Of a stretch of 64,000 bases of DNA, positions 1 through 8,835 are shown piece by piece. The notes under the pieces were generated by a model, which saw only the letters and a list, made by a program, of their open reading frames with translations, was not told the origin of the DNA and ran no database searches. The DNA is from Dyadobacter fanqingshengii (GTDB lineage: Bacteria; Bacteroidota; Bacteroidia; Cytophagales; Spirosomataceae): contig NZ_CP098806.1 in the NCBI RefSeq assembly GCF_023822005.2, positions 4,154,001-4,218,000 of the forward strand. Reading direction: 5' to 3'. Position 1 is the first letter of the stretch, and every line of letters starts with the position of its first letter. A program made the position numbers and the translations under genes.

Positions 1-1091
1 TAAGTGGATAGTGCAAACAGCAGGCCAAAAATTGTGTGGATAAACCATGTGGGGAAAATCTGAAAGATTCTATTGAGGGATATAATGACGATATAAAAGA
101 CAGTAAAGTCTATCAGCAAACCTGCCGCATAGCTTAATAAAACATGCTCTGCAAATTCAAATTCCCAGAGAAAACCTTGGATGGCTAAGGTTTGCGAAGA
201 AAGAAAGTATGTGAATATAGGCAGAAAGACCAGTCCCGGTATAATGTATGAAACCACCACCATTCGCCGGTCGATCGCTCTCCATCCGTCATTCAAGATG
301 TATTTATGGATAAATAATGCGCCACATACAGCAAGCAACGAAAGGGCCGGAAATACACCCCAGATAAAGACCAATATCACCGCAAAAAAGGTCTCGTCGA
401 TTTTTTCTCTGTACATAAAATCATATAACAAGATTCCAGAACCGATTAATGAAGGAATTATCTGATTGGGAGCGAAAGCACTCTGTTCGAAGACAGATCT
501 GATGGCAGGGTTGAATATAGGTGCGTGGATCTGTGATAAGTTTAAAAGATTAAAAGCAGAGAATACCAGCTGCCCAACGCCGCGCATTAACAGGAAAATC
601 ACCAGCATGAACCTGCTTTGGCCAACAAGCAGGAGCATCCAGGCGAATCCCAGAAAAAAGCCCAGAAACGTCCAAAATACGAGCACGGAGGGCAGTAATT
701 GTCCATATATTTTAGAGGCAAATGCAGGCACCAGATAGTATCCATAATAATAACAGGCATATCTGTCTACCTCAGGAAAGTATATCGGCCAGTCGTTTTG
801 AAACAGGTCGTAAAACTTCGTATTGTGGGCAAGCCAGTCAAATGATGGTTTACTAAATCCATCAATACCACAAAAGAATACACACGCAATGGAAAATATA
901 GATAGGAAGCCTAAGCTATTGACAGTCAGGCTGCTTGTATGATCCTCTTTCTTGAATTCCAAATAAAGCAAGTAACCAAACCCAATCGTAAGCAGGGCCG
1001 AATATGGCTGTCTGAACCAGCCGATTCCAAACAGTAAATTGGGGAGTAATAAGTAAAAAATGCAACATTTACGTAATAGCCCTGCACTCAT
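1..1091 (-). CDS. Polytopic membrane protein, GT-C-like (3' end outside window)
   Basis: The minus strand is open without a stop from an ATG at 1091 to the window edge, giving at least 363 codons. The product is very hydrophobic, with about eight or more membrane segments. After the second helix there is a loop containing HNTKFYDLFQNDWPIYF and then a tyrosine-rich YYYGYYLVPA. That arrangement resembles uncharacterised Bacteroidota membrane proteins with a GT-C glycosyltransferase-like topology, in which this loop faces the periplasm. The C-terminus is not in the window, so catalytic function cannot be judged. No partner gene is visible. The reading frame is sure; the GT-C suggestion is an inference from layout. 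Confidence 0.6.
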   Translation of the reverse strand, partial: MSAGLLRKCCIFYLLLPNLLFGIGWFRQPYSALLTIGFGYLLYLEFKKEDHTSSLTVNSLGFLSIFSIACVFFCGIDGFSKPSFDWLAHNTKFYDLFQNDWPIYFPEVDRYACYYYGYYLVPAFASKIYGQLLPSVLVFWTFLGFFLGFAWMLLLVGQSRFMLVIFLLMRGVGQLVFSAFNLLNLSQIHAPIFNPAIRSVFEQSAFAPNQIIPSLIGSGILLYDFMYREKIDETFFAVILVFIWGVFPALSLLAVCGALFIHKYILNDGWRAIDRRMVVVSYIIPGLVFLPIFTYFLSSQTLAIQGFLWEFEFAEHVLLSYAAGLLIDFTVFYIVIISLNRIFQIFPTWFIHTIFGLLFALST

Positions 1092-1259
1092 GTATCTTCG
1101 CCATTTTTCAAGATACCATAAGCTTGCAGGACTGATAATCTACCTCGTCCTTGCTGAGGTCGCCCAAGCAAATGTTTTGAGGGACGCGTTCGATCATCGT
1201 CGCTTATGCGGCTGGTAACTTTGTATATTAAGTGAAATATTTAAAAAATTGTAAAGCAT

Positions 1260-2327
1260 ATGACAAATATCGCATTGGTGGTGGGAGCGACCGGCATTAC
1301 AGGAAGTAACCTCGCGGAAAAATTGATTGAAAAAGGCTGGATTACGTACGGCCTGTCCCGTAACCCAGATACAGAGATTGCAGGTTTAAAACCCATTGCA
1401 GCGGACCTGCTTAATCCGGATGACCTGGCAGCGAAACTGGCAGAAGTTGCGCCTACGCACGTTTTCTTCACAAGCTGGATGCGCAATGATACGGAAGCTG
1501 AAAATATCCGCGTAAACAGCGCAATGGTCAGAAATTTGCTAGACGCGCTTTCCTCGAAAAATTCCGTTCAGCACGTTGCGCTGGTAACCGGGCTTAAACA
1601 TTATCTGGGGCCGTTTGAAGCATATGCAAAAGCCGGCACATTGCCCGAAACCCCTGTCCGTGAAGAACATCCGAGGTTGGATCTGGAAAATTTTTACTAT
1701 GCGCAGGAAGATGCAGTGTATGCCGCCGCAGCCCGGGATGGCTTTACATGGAGCATTCACAGGCCCCATTCCGTTGTGGGCAAAGCGGTTGGCAATTTAA
1801 TGAATGTGGGCACGACCCTGGCCATTTATGCGAGCATATGTAAAGAAACGGGCAGACCATTTCAATTCCCTGGATCGGCCGAGCAATGGAACGGGGTATC
1901 AGACGTAACCGACGCAAAACTCCTGGCTGAACATATGATATGGGCCGCTACCACCGAAGCTGCGCATAATGAGGCATTCAATGTGGCTAATGGAGATATT
2001 TTTCGCTGGAAATGGCTTTGGAAACAAATTGCAGGCTGGTTTTCCATTGAGCCAGCCGGTTTTGATGGGCAAATTCGTCCTTTGGAAGCAGAAATGGCAG
2101 ACGATGCCCCGGCCTGGAAAGAAATTGCTGCCAAGCACAATTTAAAAGAATCGGATATCAACCGCCTGGCTTCCCCCTGGCATACGGATCTCGATTTGGG
2201 CCGCCCCATGGAAGTGATGACTGACATGTCCAAAAGCCGCAAACTTGGTTTTACGGGATATCAGGATACACGGGACTCTTTCTTCGATTTGTTCAAAAGA
2301 CTCAGATCCGAGAATTTGATCCCGTAA
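1260..2327 (+). CDS. PRISE-type SDR reductase (progesterone 5-beta-reductase/iridoid synthase-like)
   Basis: A 355-residue short-chain dehydrogenase/reductase. The N-terminal Rossmann motif GATGITG (residues 9-15) binds NAD(P)H. The motifs VTGLKHYLGPF (Lys113) and NFYYAQED (Tyr146/Tyr147) are the hallmarks of the PRISE subfamily, which reduces 1,4-enones and uses this Lys/Tyr pair instead of the usual YxxxK. Length agrees with the family (about 350-390). The natural substrate in bacteria is unknown. It is transcribed alone; a Bacteroidota-like -7 element TAACTTTG lies at 1216-1223, but no clear -33 TTTG was found. Cytoplasmic, no signal peptide. Subfamily assignment is good, substrate unknown. 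Confidence 0.8.
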   Translation: MTNIALVVGATGITGSNLAEKLIEKGWITYGLSRNPDTEIAGLKPIAADLLNPDDLAAKLAEVAPTHVFFTSWMRNDTEAENIRVNSAMVRNLLDALSSKNSVQHVALVTGLKHYLGPFEAYAKAGTLPETPVREEHPRLDLENFYYAQEDAVYAAAARDGFTWSIHRPHSVVGKAVGNLMNVGTTLAIYASICKETGRPFQFPGSAEQWNGVSDVTDAKLLAEHMIWAATTEAAHNEAFNVANGDIFRWKWLWKQIAGWFSIEPAGFDGQIRPLEAEMADDAPAWKEIAAKHNLKESDINRLASPWHTDLDLGRPMEVMTDMSKSRKLGFTGYQDTRDSFFDLFKRLRSENLIP

Positions 2328-2486
2328 TTTCAGATTCATTGATCAAAAATGCTGCAAAATCAATAAGTTGAGTCATACAACCTTTTGCTGTTTAATGTGC
2401 CTCTTTGTATTTAGAGGACAGCCGGTTGATATACACCTAACCTCGAACATTTGAATGCTGTATTTTTAAAATAATACTTTTTGGTC

Positions 2487-3734
2487 ATGAAGAAACTCAT
2501 TTACCTTTTTCTGTTTTACCCGCTTCTCTGGCAGGCTGTGATTGCGCAGGATAGCATCCCGGTTACTTTTTCACAAGAGCAGGACACGATCAGTAAGCAG
2601 CGATTTGTCGACAGGTATGAGAATGTGTTTATGACGAAAGTGCCAACCAGGCATATGTTTAAATTGACCCTGACATTTGCTCCCAATTACTTGTTTGCTG
2701 TGGACAACAATGCGTTTCAGACCATATTCTACGGCCTGGGTTATGAGTACAAAATTGCTCCTTCTTTTTCTATCGGAACAGATGTCCTAATCAACGGCGG
2801 ATGGGGGGGTAAGATCGGTTTCAACGGCATGCTGGATGGTAACCTTTACGGACGGTGGTATTATGACATGAAACGCAGGATCAATCAAGGCGTAAGCGTG
2901 AATAACTTTACAGGCAATTACGTGGCCATTGTCGCGGGAAAACGTTGGGGAAAAGCGGAGGTCGATTATCAGTTATCAACAATCGGCGTTGAATTTGGCT
3001 TACAGAGAAGGTTTCTCAACAATGGCCGGATCGAATTTGCGATCGGGGCGTCCTATCAAAAATATTTAGATGGGCATTATCCGCTTCAGTTTGCATACGG
3101 CATTCATAAAGCAGCCGATTTTGCCATTTCGTCACGAACGAGCATGGGCCTGGCCTTTGGCGATTGGAAAAGGAACAAGAACTTGCCTGTTTGCGAAGTG
3201 TTACGATGCGATGAAATTGTGCAGCAGCAATGGAAGCTTTTATGGCCAAAAATATATTTATCCTCACGGTTTATACAAGGCATGATCGGGCTGGCATATG
3301 AGCGAAAAATAGGCAGCGGCCCATTGTCACTTAACGGACAAGTCACTACTGATTACCTGCGAATGGTCTCCAACGGAACGGCACCACAATCTAAAAATGT
3401 CAGCAACGACGTGCAGATATGGCCGTCGTTACAATTACGTTACTATTTCACTCAGAAAGAAGCGATTAGAAGAGGCTTGGGAGGGCAGAATCTTTCCGGC
3501 ATGTATTTCGGCCCGCACAGTGATTTTGTTTATTATCATAGTGAAACCATCTTTGGAGAAGGCAGGGCGGAAAAACACCTCGGCGTCGGGGCTGTCGCAG
3601 GATTTCAGCAAACATTGTTCAAGAAGGCCTACATTGACCTATCACTGCATGGCAGCTACAACACCCTGAATCCGCAGCCAAATACAAAGCGCATGCTGGC
3701 TGCGATCAGAACCGGGTTCGGCATTACATTATAA
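2487..3734 (+). CDS. Secreted protein, probable outer-membrane beta-barrel, unknown function
   Basis: Starts at the ATG at 2487; an in-frame TTG six bases upstream is less likely. The first 21 residues, MKKLIYLFLFYPLLWQAVIAQ, form a clear signal peptide ending at a typical Bacteroidota AQ cleavage site. The mature part of about 395 residues has alternating hydrophobic/polar stretches rich in Tyr, Gly and Phe (for example FYGLGYEYKIAPSFSIGTDV) and ends in a hydrophobic residue (GFGITL), as outer-membrane barrels do. I do not recognise a named family. It is a single gene closed by the hairpin at 3751-3785. Function unknown. Confidence 0.6.
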   Translation: MKKLIYLFLFYPLLWQAVIAQDSIPVTFSQEQDTISKQRFVDRYENVFMTKVPTRHMFKLTLTFAPNYLFAVDNNAFQTIFYGLGYEYKIAPSFSIGTDVLINGGWGGKIGFNGMLDGNLYGRWYYDMKRRINQGVSVNNFTGNYVAIVAGKRWGKAEVDYQLSTIGVEFGLQRRFLNNGRIEFAIGASYQKYLDGHYPLQFAYGIHKAADFAISSRTSMGLAFGDWKRNKNLPVCEVLRCDEIVQQQWKLLWPKIYLSSRFIQGMIGLAYERKIGSGPLSLNGQVTTDYLRMVSNGTAPQSKNVSNDVQIWPSLQLRYYFTQKEAIRRGLGGQNLSGMYFGPHSDFVYYHSETIFGEGRAEKHLGVGAVAGFQQTLFKKAYIDLSLHGSYNTLNPQPNTKRMLAAIRTGFGITL

Positions 3735-3750
3735 TGGTCGAATTTTATAG

Positions 3751-3785
3751 AAAAGGCCGGGCAGAATCCATCTGCCCGGCCTTTT
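3751..3785. terminator. Bidirectional intrinsic terminator
   Basis: A perfect 15-bp stem, arms 3751-3765 (AAAAGGCCGGGCAGA) and 3771-3785, with a 5-nt loop ATCCA. The stem begins with A4 and ends with T4, so it can terminate in both directions. It lies between the convergent genes ending at 3734 and 3826. Confidence 0.9.
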
Positions 3786-3825
3786 AGTATACTCTGGCCG
3801 CTAGCCTGCGCAGATAATACTGACA

Positions 3826-4647
3826 TTACTCTTTAATGAACTCCAAAATATCCTTATTGATGGTTTCAGCTTCTGTTGTGGGCATTCCGTGTGGAAAACC
3901 CGGATAAGTGATCAGTTTACCATTTTTCAAAAGTTTAACCGCTTTCAATGCAGTGATCTGATACGGCACAATCTGGTCGTCTTCACCGTGCAGCACCAGC
4001 ACAGGAACATCCACGCTGCTGAGGTCCTCGGTAAAGTCCGTTGCAGAAAATGCTTTTATACATTCGTAATGCGCAAGTATGCTGCCCATCATTCCCTGCC
4101 GCCACCAGTTGTCGCGAATTCCCTGCTTTTCTACTGCCCCTTCCCGGTTGTAACCATAGAAAGCGCTCGAAAAATCCTTGAAATATTGCGGCCGTTGTGT
4201 GGCGGTCATCAAACGAATTTCGTCAAACACGCTCATGGGTATACCGTCCGGGTTGCTTTCTGTCTGCACCATTATCGGCGTTACAGCACTTACCAGCACT
4301 GCTTTTGCCACCCTGCCATTCCCGTGCTTGTTCACATAACGTATCACTTCACCGCCACCCGTGGAGTGACCGATATGTATGGCGTCTTTCAGATCCAGGT
4401 GCGTTACAAGCTCAGCTACATCCGCAGCGTATGTATCCATTTCATGACCCTGATAGGTTTGGGAAGAACGTCCGTGTCCCCGCCGATCGTGCGCAATGAC
4501 GCGGAAACCATGCTGGAGAAAAAACATCATTTGATTATCCCAGTCATCACTGGAAAGCGGCCATCCGTGGTGAAAGACGATAGGCTGCCCGGTGCCCCAG
4601 TCCTTATAGAACATTATGGCCCCATCTTTTAACGTCAACGTGCTCAT
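3826..4647 (-). CDS. Alpha/beta hydrolase, non-heme chloroperoxidase-like
   Basis: A 273-residue alpha/beta hydrolase of the cofactor-free haloperoxidase (perhydrolase/esterase) type. The catalytic triad is visible: Ser95 in GHSTGG, Asp224 in LHGEDDQIVP and His253 in GFPHGMP. HHGWPLSSDDWDNQM (residues 26-40) supplies the oxyanion hole and is typical of this group, as is DRRGHGRSS. Length matches the family (about 270-280). No signal peptide, so cytoplasmic. Such enzymes are promiscuous esterases/perhydrolases in vitro; the physiological substrate is unknown. Monocistronic, convergent with the upstream outer-membrane protein gene. Confidence 0.88.
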   Translation of the reverse strand: MSTLTLKDGAIMFYKDWGTGQPIVFHHGWPLSSDDWDNQMMFFLQHGFRVIAHDRRGHGRSSQTYQGHEMDTYAADVAELVTHLDLKDAIHIGHSTGGGEVIRYVNKHGNGRVAKAVLVSAVTPIMVQTESNPDGIPMSVFDEIRLMTATQRPQYFKDFSSAFYGYNREGAVEKQGIRDNWWRQGMMGSILAHYECIKAFSATDFTEDLSSVDVPVLVLHGEDDQIVPYQITALKAVKLLKNGKLITYPGFPHGMPTTEAETINKDILEFIKE

Positions 4648-4738
4648 GATTTTTGTTTTTTGTAAGTGAAAATCCTCCGGGCAATAACGTAAGATTCGGA
4701 CTGTTTTTCAAAAACCAAACATTAATCTTGCATTAATT

Positions 4739-7267
4739 TCAATCCAATGTCACAGATCCAATCGCAATGCCAGCAGTCGATTTTGTTTCCTTTGTCGGCA
4801 GAATCGAAATCTGCAATGTCTCAATGTTGTTCAGATTAAATTTGCTGCTTTCGGGTGTAGTGAGCAAAGCATAAGGTAAGAAGCCTGGATAAGGGCGCGG
4901 TAAGCTTTTGAAATCTACCGTTTTAAGATCATTCAACAAAACTGCATAAGCTCCATTTTTTGGTTCAATGTTCAATGTCGCTCCGAATACCGAGCCATCT
5001 TTACCGATCAATGCAAGCTGAACGGCGCAAGATTTTTGATTGAGTGCGTGACCATGAAAGGTCAGTTTTTTCTTATTCAAAACATCCCCATTCCGACCAG
5101 CTATTTTGGCCTTGAAATTGTATCGCATGGCATAGTCTTCCGGTTTCTCAGGACTGATATTTAACTCGGAAGCGCCATTTTCGCCGGTTGAAGCTAGCCG
5201 CGACGTTTTTAGATAAGGCCTTAACAGCTGCTCATGATCCGTGGCTGCATTGAAAAGGGTAACCGGCGCAGATTTGGGCAGAACGCGCATTTGGAAAGTT
5301 GCTGCATTATCACCTTCTAATGCATTGGCTTCCTGCCCGGATGGGAAACGTTTTTCCACTCCGCTTTCCCTGATTATGACGTAATATTTGACAACATCTC
5401 CATCCAAAGCTGTTGCCGGAATCTTTACTGAGTAATGATAGCCTTGTTCGTGCAATAGTTTAAAATGCTCAGACTTTCCATCTTTCCTCAAAATACGAAC
5501 CTCCGCACCCTCAGGCTGTTTTAAAGAGACAATTTGAACTTTCATATCCACATGATGTCCCGCCGAAACTTCCTGGATCGGCTTGTGAAGCACGTAGGTT
5601 TTCTTCAATGTCGTTGCCGGGGCGACAAACTCGTTTAGCGTAATGTTTTTCCATTTGCTATCCGCATTGAACTTGCTCGAAACACCTTTTTTGACCAGCG
5701 TATAGGTGCCGGGAGAAATGTCAACAGTGTTTTTTAACGACTTCAAAGACGTATTTGAATTTCCTGCATTCAATGGTTTGATCTCAAAATCATTTCCCAG
5801 ATCAGGCAGCTGAACGGACATCGGCCATTGACGCCAGTTAATGACCGCAAGCGTTTTATCCAAACTATTGAAGCCAAAAGGATCTTCAACCCAGATCGCA
5901 TCCGGTAAAACTTCAAGCCGCCAGACGCCGCTTTCCAATTTATCCAGAAAATAGGCTCCTGTTCCCTCATATTTCACAACAGCAGAATTTCCGGAGCCGC
6001 TGATATGCTCCAATGAACCTGCATTCGGCGGAATGGTAGCTGTATTATTTGTGTAAATAAATTTTTCTTTCGTCACCATTTCCGCCAGATCCTCACTGTA
6101 ACTCACTCTGAAATCGCCAAAAGAAGTGTCTGCCGGAAATTTCCCGAAATCTTTATAAAGCGGAACATTGTGAAAAACTTCCGACGCAATTTTCAGACTT
6201 AATGCTTTCTGCGGCGTGTAAATTAAATTCATGTAATGCGTGTCGTACTCGGTGTTCGCATAGGCGAAAAACGTTGGGTCGTAGGCGAAATGCGTGGCGA
6301 GCTGCATGCCCGCGGTGCGAAAACTGCGGGCCATAGCAGGATAAATGTAACTTCGTCCCACATCGGCGGCATCGAATTCGTAGACGATCTTCGCCATTTT
6401 TTTGAACCTCGGATTGGCAGCAAAGGGGATTTTGTAGTCATCCACATTTGGAAGCAAATTTCCCATGATCTCGTGCTTGGACTGCAAACCGGTGGGATAC
6501 CATTGAAACGTACCACCCTGAATATCAGCATCAAAATAACCCTGAGCCAGGTGAATGCTATGGCTGATGTTATAAAAGACCGGCTTTTTACAGCCGGTCC
6601 TGCGCATGGAAGTCACCATACCATTGATAAATGCCGTCACCTCGCTCGTCTTTCCGCCATGCTGCGGCTCGTTACTGATCTCAAATGCGATCAGATCCGG
6701 CTCGTTTTTGTAAGCAACGCCCGTGTAAGGATTAACATGATTCAGAAACTGATACAGATAATTTTGTTGCGCCTTAATGGCGTCCGGATTGGTCAGACAT
6801 GCCGCTTTCCCATATTTCCGGGAAAAACCGGGCGTTTTTTCGTCCTTTTCCGGCCAGCCGTTTCCCCAGTAAGCAATCGGCGTGAGCACGAATTTAATGC
6901 CCCGCTCCTTCATCTTTTTCAATGCATAATCCAGCAATTTTAAATGCTCATTTTCGAGCAGATTACCCAGCGTATCGCTTATTTCCGTGTCCCAAACGTG
7001 GACACGGTATAAGTCGAAACCCAGCCGGGAAAAATGGTAAATGTCATCATCAATTGCCTTTTCGGGAGACACATTCAGCTGCTTTGCCACCCGGTAAGCA
7101 TAGGCAAAAGGAACCGTGTAATTCACCCCAAAACCATGCACTTCCTCCTTCGTCGCCCCCCAGCGCATCACGCCATCTTTGTCAACATACACATCATTGG
7201 TTTGCTGGGCAAAAGCCATTTGACCCGCAAAAAGGAGGAAGAAAAGAAAGGCACCGGCAAGCTTCAT
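4739..7267 (-). CDS. Secreted GH5-like glycoside hydrolase of the PUL
   Basis: 842 residues with a signal peptide of about 20 residues ending AFAQ. Residues 45-400 form a (beta/alpha)8 glycosidase domain of the GH5/clan GH-A type: the acid/base is Glu200 in FEISNEPQH, with the preceding Asn typical of the clan, and the probable nucleophile is Glu297 in KIVYEFDA; the roughly 97-residue spacing fits GH5. Residues 550-842 look like a beta-sandwich accessory domain, perhaps carbohydrate-binding. It starts 49 nt after susD and is last in the susC-susD-GH operon, so it probably cuts the glycan that the Sus pair imports. Subfamily and substrate (mannan, glucan or other) cannot be read from the sequence. 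Confidence 0.78.
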   Translation of the reverse strand: MKLAGAFLFFLLFAGQMAFAQQTNDVYVDKDGVMRWGATKEEVHGFGVNYTVPFAYAYRVAKQLNVSPEKAIDDDIYHFSRLGFDLYRVHVWDTEISDTLGNLLENEHLKLLDYALKKMKERGIKFVLTPIAYWGNGWPEKDEKTPGFSRKYGKAACLTNPDAIKAQQNYLYQFLNHVNPYTGVAYKNEPDLIAFEISNEPQHGGKTSEVTAFINGMVTSMRRTGCKKPVFYNISHSIHLAQGYFDADIQGGTFQWYPTGLQSKHEIMGNLLPNVDDYKIPFAANPRFKKMAKIVYEFDAADVGRSYIYPAMARSFRTAGMQLATHFAYDPTFFAYANTEYDTHYMNLIYTPQKALSLKIASEVFHNVPLYKDFGKFPADTSFGDFRVSYSEDLAEMVTKEKFIYTNNTATIPPNAGSLEHISGSGNSAVVKYEGTGAYFLDKLESGVWRLEVLPDAIWVEDPFGFNSLDKTLAVINWRQWPMSVQLPDLGNDFEIKPLNAGNSNTSLKSLKNTVDISPGTYTLVKKGVSSKFNADSKWKNITLNEFVAPATTLKKTYVLHKPIQEVSAGHHVDMKVQIVSLKQPEGAEVRILRKDGKSEHFKLLHEQGYHYSVKIPATALDGDVVKYYVIIRESGVEKRFPSGQEANALEGDNAATFQMRVLPKSAPVTLFNAATDHEQLLRPYLKTSRLASTGENGASELNISPEKPEDYAMRYNFKAKIAGRNGDVLNKKKLTFHGHALNQKSCAVQLALIGKDGSVFGATLNIEPKNGAYAVLLNDLKTVDFKSLPRPYPGFLPYALLTTPESSKFNLNNIETLQISILPTKETKSTAGIAIGSVTLD

Positions 7268-7316
7268 ATCAGCAGATTTTGAATGTTGTTAATTACAATT
7301 AAATGTATTTAAAAGG

Positions 7317-8816
7317 TCAATAACCCTTCGTTTGGTCGATTTTTCCTTCCCCAACATTGATCACATATTGTGGCACAGGGAAAAGCTCTGACGGTCCGTG
7401 TGTTACTTTTCCGGCCGCTTCCAATGCGGATGCCCACTTGCCATGACGTACGAGGTCGATTTTACGGATGCCTTCGAAGTAGAATTCCCAGCCGCGTTCG
7501 CGCAGAATAGCGTCGTTGAAGGCAACCTTGGATACCGTAGCTGCGGCCGGTAACCCCGCAACGCCGCCATGTTTGGTTCTCACTTCATTTACCAATCCAA
7601 TGGCTTCCGCAGTCGGGCCGGCTTGCTGATTAATGGCCTCAGCGAGCATGAGCAGCACATCGGCGTAGCGCAGCACAGGAATGTCATTGCCTTGCAGATC
7701 TGCTCCGGGGGTTGATTCGTCAGGATATTTTTTCAAAACCGGGCCCCGCATGTTGGCGCGACTTCTGGCTTTTCCAGATTTGTCGGTGTAAGTTGGGATG
7801 AGCAGATTTCTTCTTTTGTCGGCAGCGTCAAATGTATCGTAAAACGCCCAGGTAGGACAGAAAACGCCGCTCGGGCTTGCCCAGCCTCCGTTCACTTTCG
7901 TACTTTTAAAGTCGCCGGGCAGGCAATACATGACCAGCGCATTAAAATTTCCACTGGCCTCGCCAGTCGATAACGGGTCGCAGCTTACAGCCCAGATAGT
8001 TTCTGAATTCACTTCTGTTGACTCGCGAAAAAGCCCTGCATAGTCTGTTACCAAACTGTATTTACCCAATGCGATCGTTGCGCGGGCCGCTTTTTCAGCC
8101 TCTGCCCAGTTTTTTTCATTGAGATAAAGTCTCGTTAACATCCCCAATGCCAATCCCTTATTAAACCGCCCATATTCGGAAGGACTCAGTTCCAAATGTT
8201 CCGCCGCGAAATTCAAATCTGCCGAAATTGTGGAAACATAAGATTCCCTTGAAGGACGAGTGAGGTCACTTTCTGCGTCGGTATTGATTTTGGATGCGTC
8301 CAGAATGATAGGGACCGGGCCGTACATATGCAGCAGATAATACATGGTCCAGGCGCGTCCCATGCGCGCTTCGGCGATAAATTTGTTCTTTGATGCGTCG
8401 CTGAGCGTTGATTTTTCAACGTCCGCAATCACTTGCGTCATGCGGGTAATGTAGCGCACTTTTTCAAAATGGCTTTGCTTGCCCTGCGTTTTAAGAAATG
8501 TGAAATCCCCTTTGCTGAAAAACTCCCAGAAGCCGCCCCATTCGGTGAAAATATTCATCTGGTCCGAAGGCAGATCGAACATGGCCAAATGACCGTATTC
8601 GGGGCTGAAAAACATATTCTGGTATTCCACATCGCTATATCCCCATTTGGAACCGAAAGGTTTGTAGGCTTGCAATACATAGAGTTCAAAGTCCGCTTCC
8701 GTCTTTGGGAAATTGGCCGGGGAAAGCACGCCGGTCAGCACCGGATCAAAGTTTTTCTCGCAGCCGCTGATCGACAAACTGGCGGCTAAAATGCTGGCTA
8801 TGATTATCTTTTTCAT
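7317..8816 (-). CDS. susD: SusD/RagB-type glycan-binding lipoprotein
   Basis: 499 residues. The signal peptide ends in a lipobox, SISGC, with Cys19 as the lipidated residue, so it is a surface lipoprotein. The body has the SusD features: helical TPR-like segments (FIAEARMGRAWTMYYLLHMYG, shortened here), the C-terminal PVLRYADVLLMLAEAINQ and RERGWEFYFEGIRKIDLVRHGKW. It binds oligosaccharide at the cell surface and acts as the lid of the SusC transporter. It starts 19 nt after susC and precedes the GH5-like gene. Family certain, ligand unknown. Confidence 0.95.
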   Translation of the reverse strand: MKKIIIASILAASLSISGCEKNFDPVLTGVLSPANFPKTEADFELYVLQAYKPFGSKWGYSDVEYQNMFFSPEYGHLAMFDLPSDQMNIFTEWGGFWEFFSKGDFTFLKTQGKQSHFEKVRYITRMTQVIADVEKSTLSDASKNKFIAEARMGRAWTMYYLLHMYGPVPIILDASKINTDAESDLTRPSRESYVSTISADLNFAAEHLELSPSEYGRFNKGLALGMLTRLYLNEKNWAEAEKAARATIALGKYSLVTDYAGLFRESTEVNSETIWAVSCDPLSTGEASGNFNALVMYCLPGDFKSTKVNGGWASPSGVFCPTWAFYDTFDAADKRRNLLIPTYTDKSGKARSRANMRGPVLKKYPDESTPGADLQGNDIPVLRYADVLLMLAEAINQQAGPTAEAIGLVNEVRTKHGGVAGLPAAATVSKVAFNDAILRERGWEFYFEGIRKIDLVRHGKWASALEAAGKVTHGPSELFPVPQYVINVGEGKIDQTKGY

Positions 8817-8835
8817 GATTTTGAATGTCTGGATG

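Noticed and set aside
181..738. Two plus-strand frames of 94 and 90 codons
   Set aside because: They are antisense to the long minus-strand membrane protein that runs to the window edge; their composition is unnatural.
3889..4632. Long plus-strand frame (247 codons)
   Set aside because: It is the antisense shadow of the alpha/beta hydrolase, which has a full catalytic triad.
6236..6943. Plus-strand frame of 235 codons
   Set aside because: Antisense to the GH5-like catalytic domain; no family resemblance.
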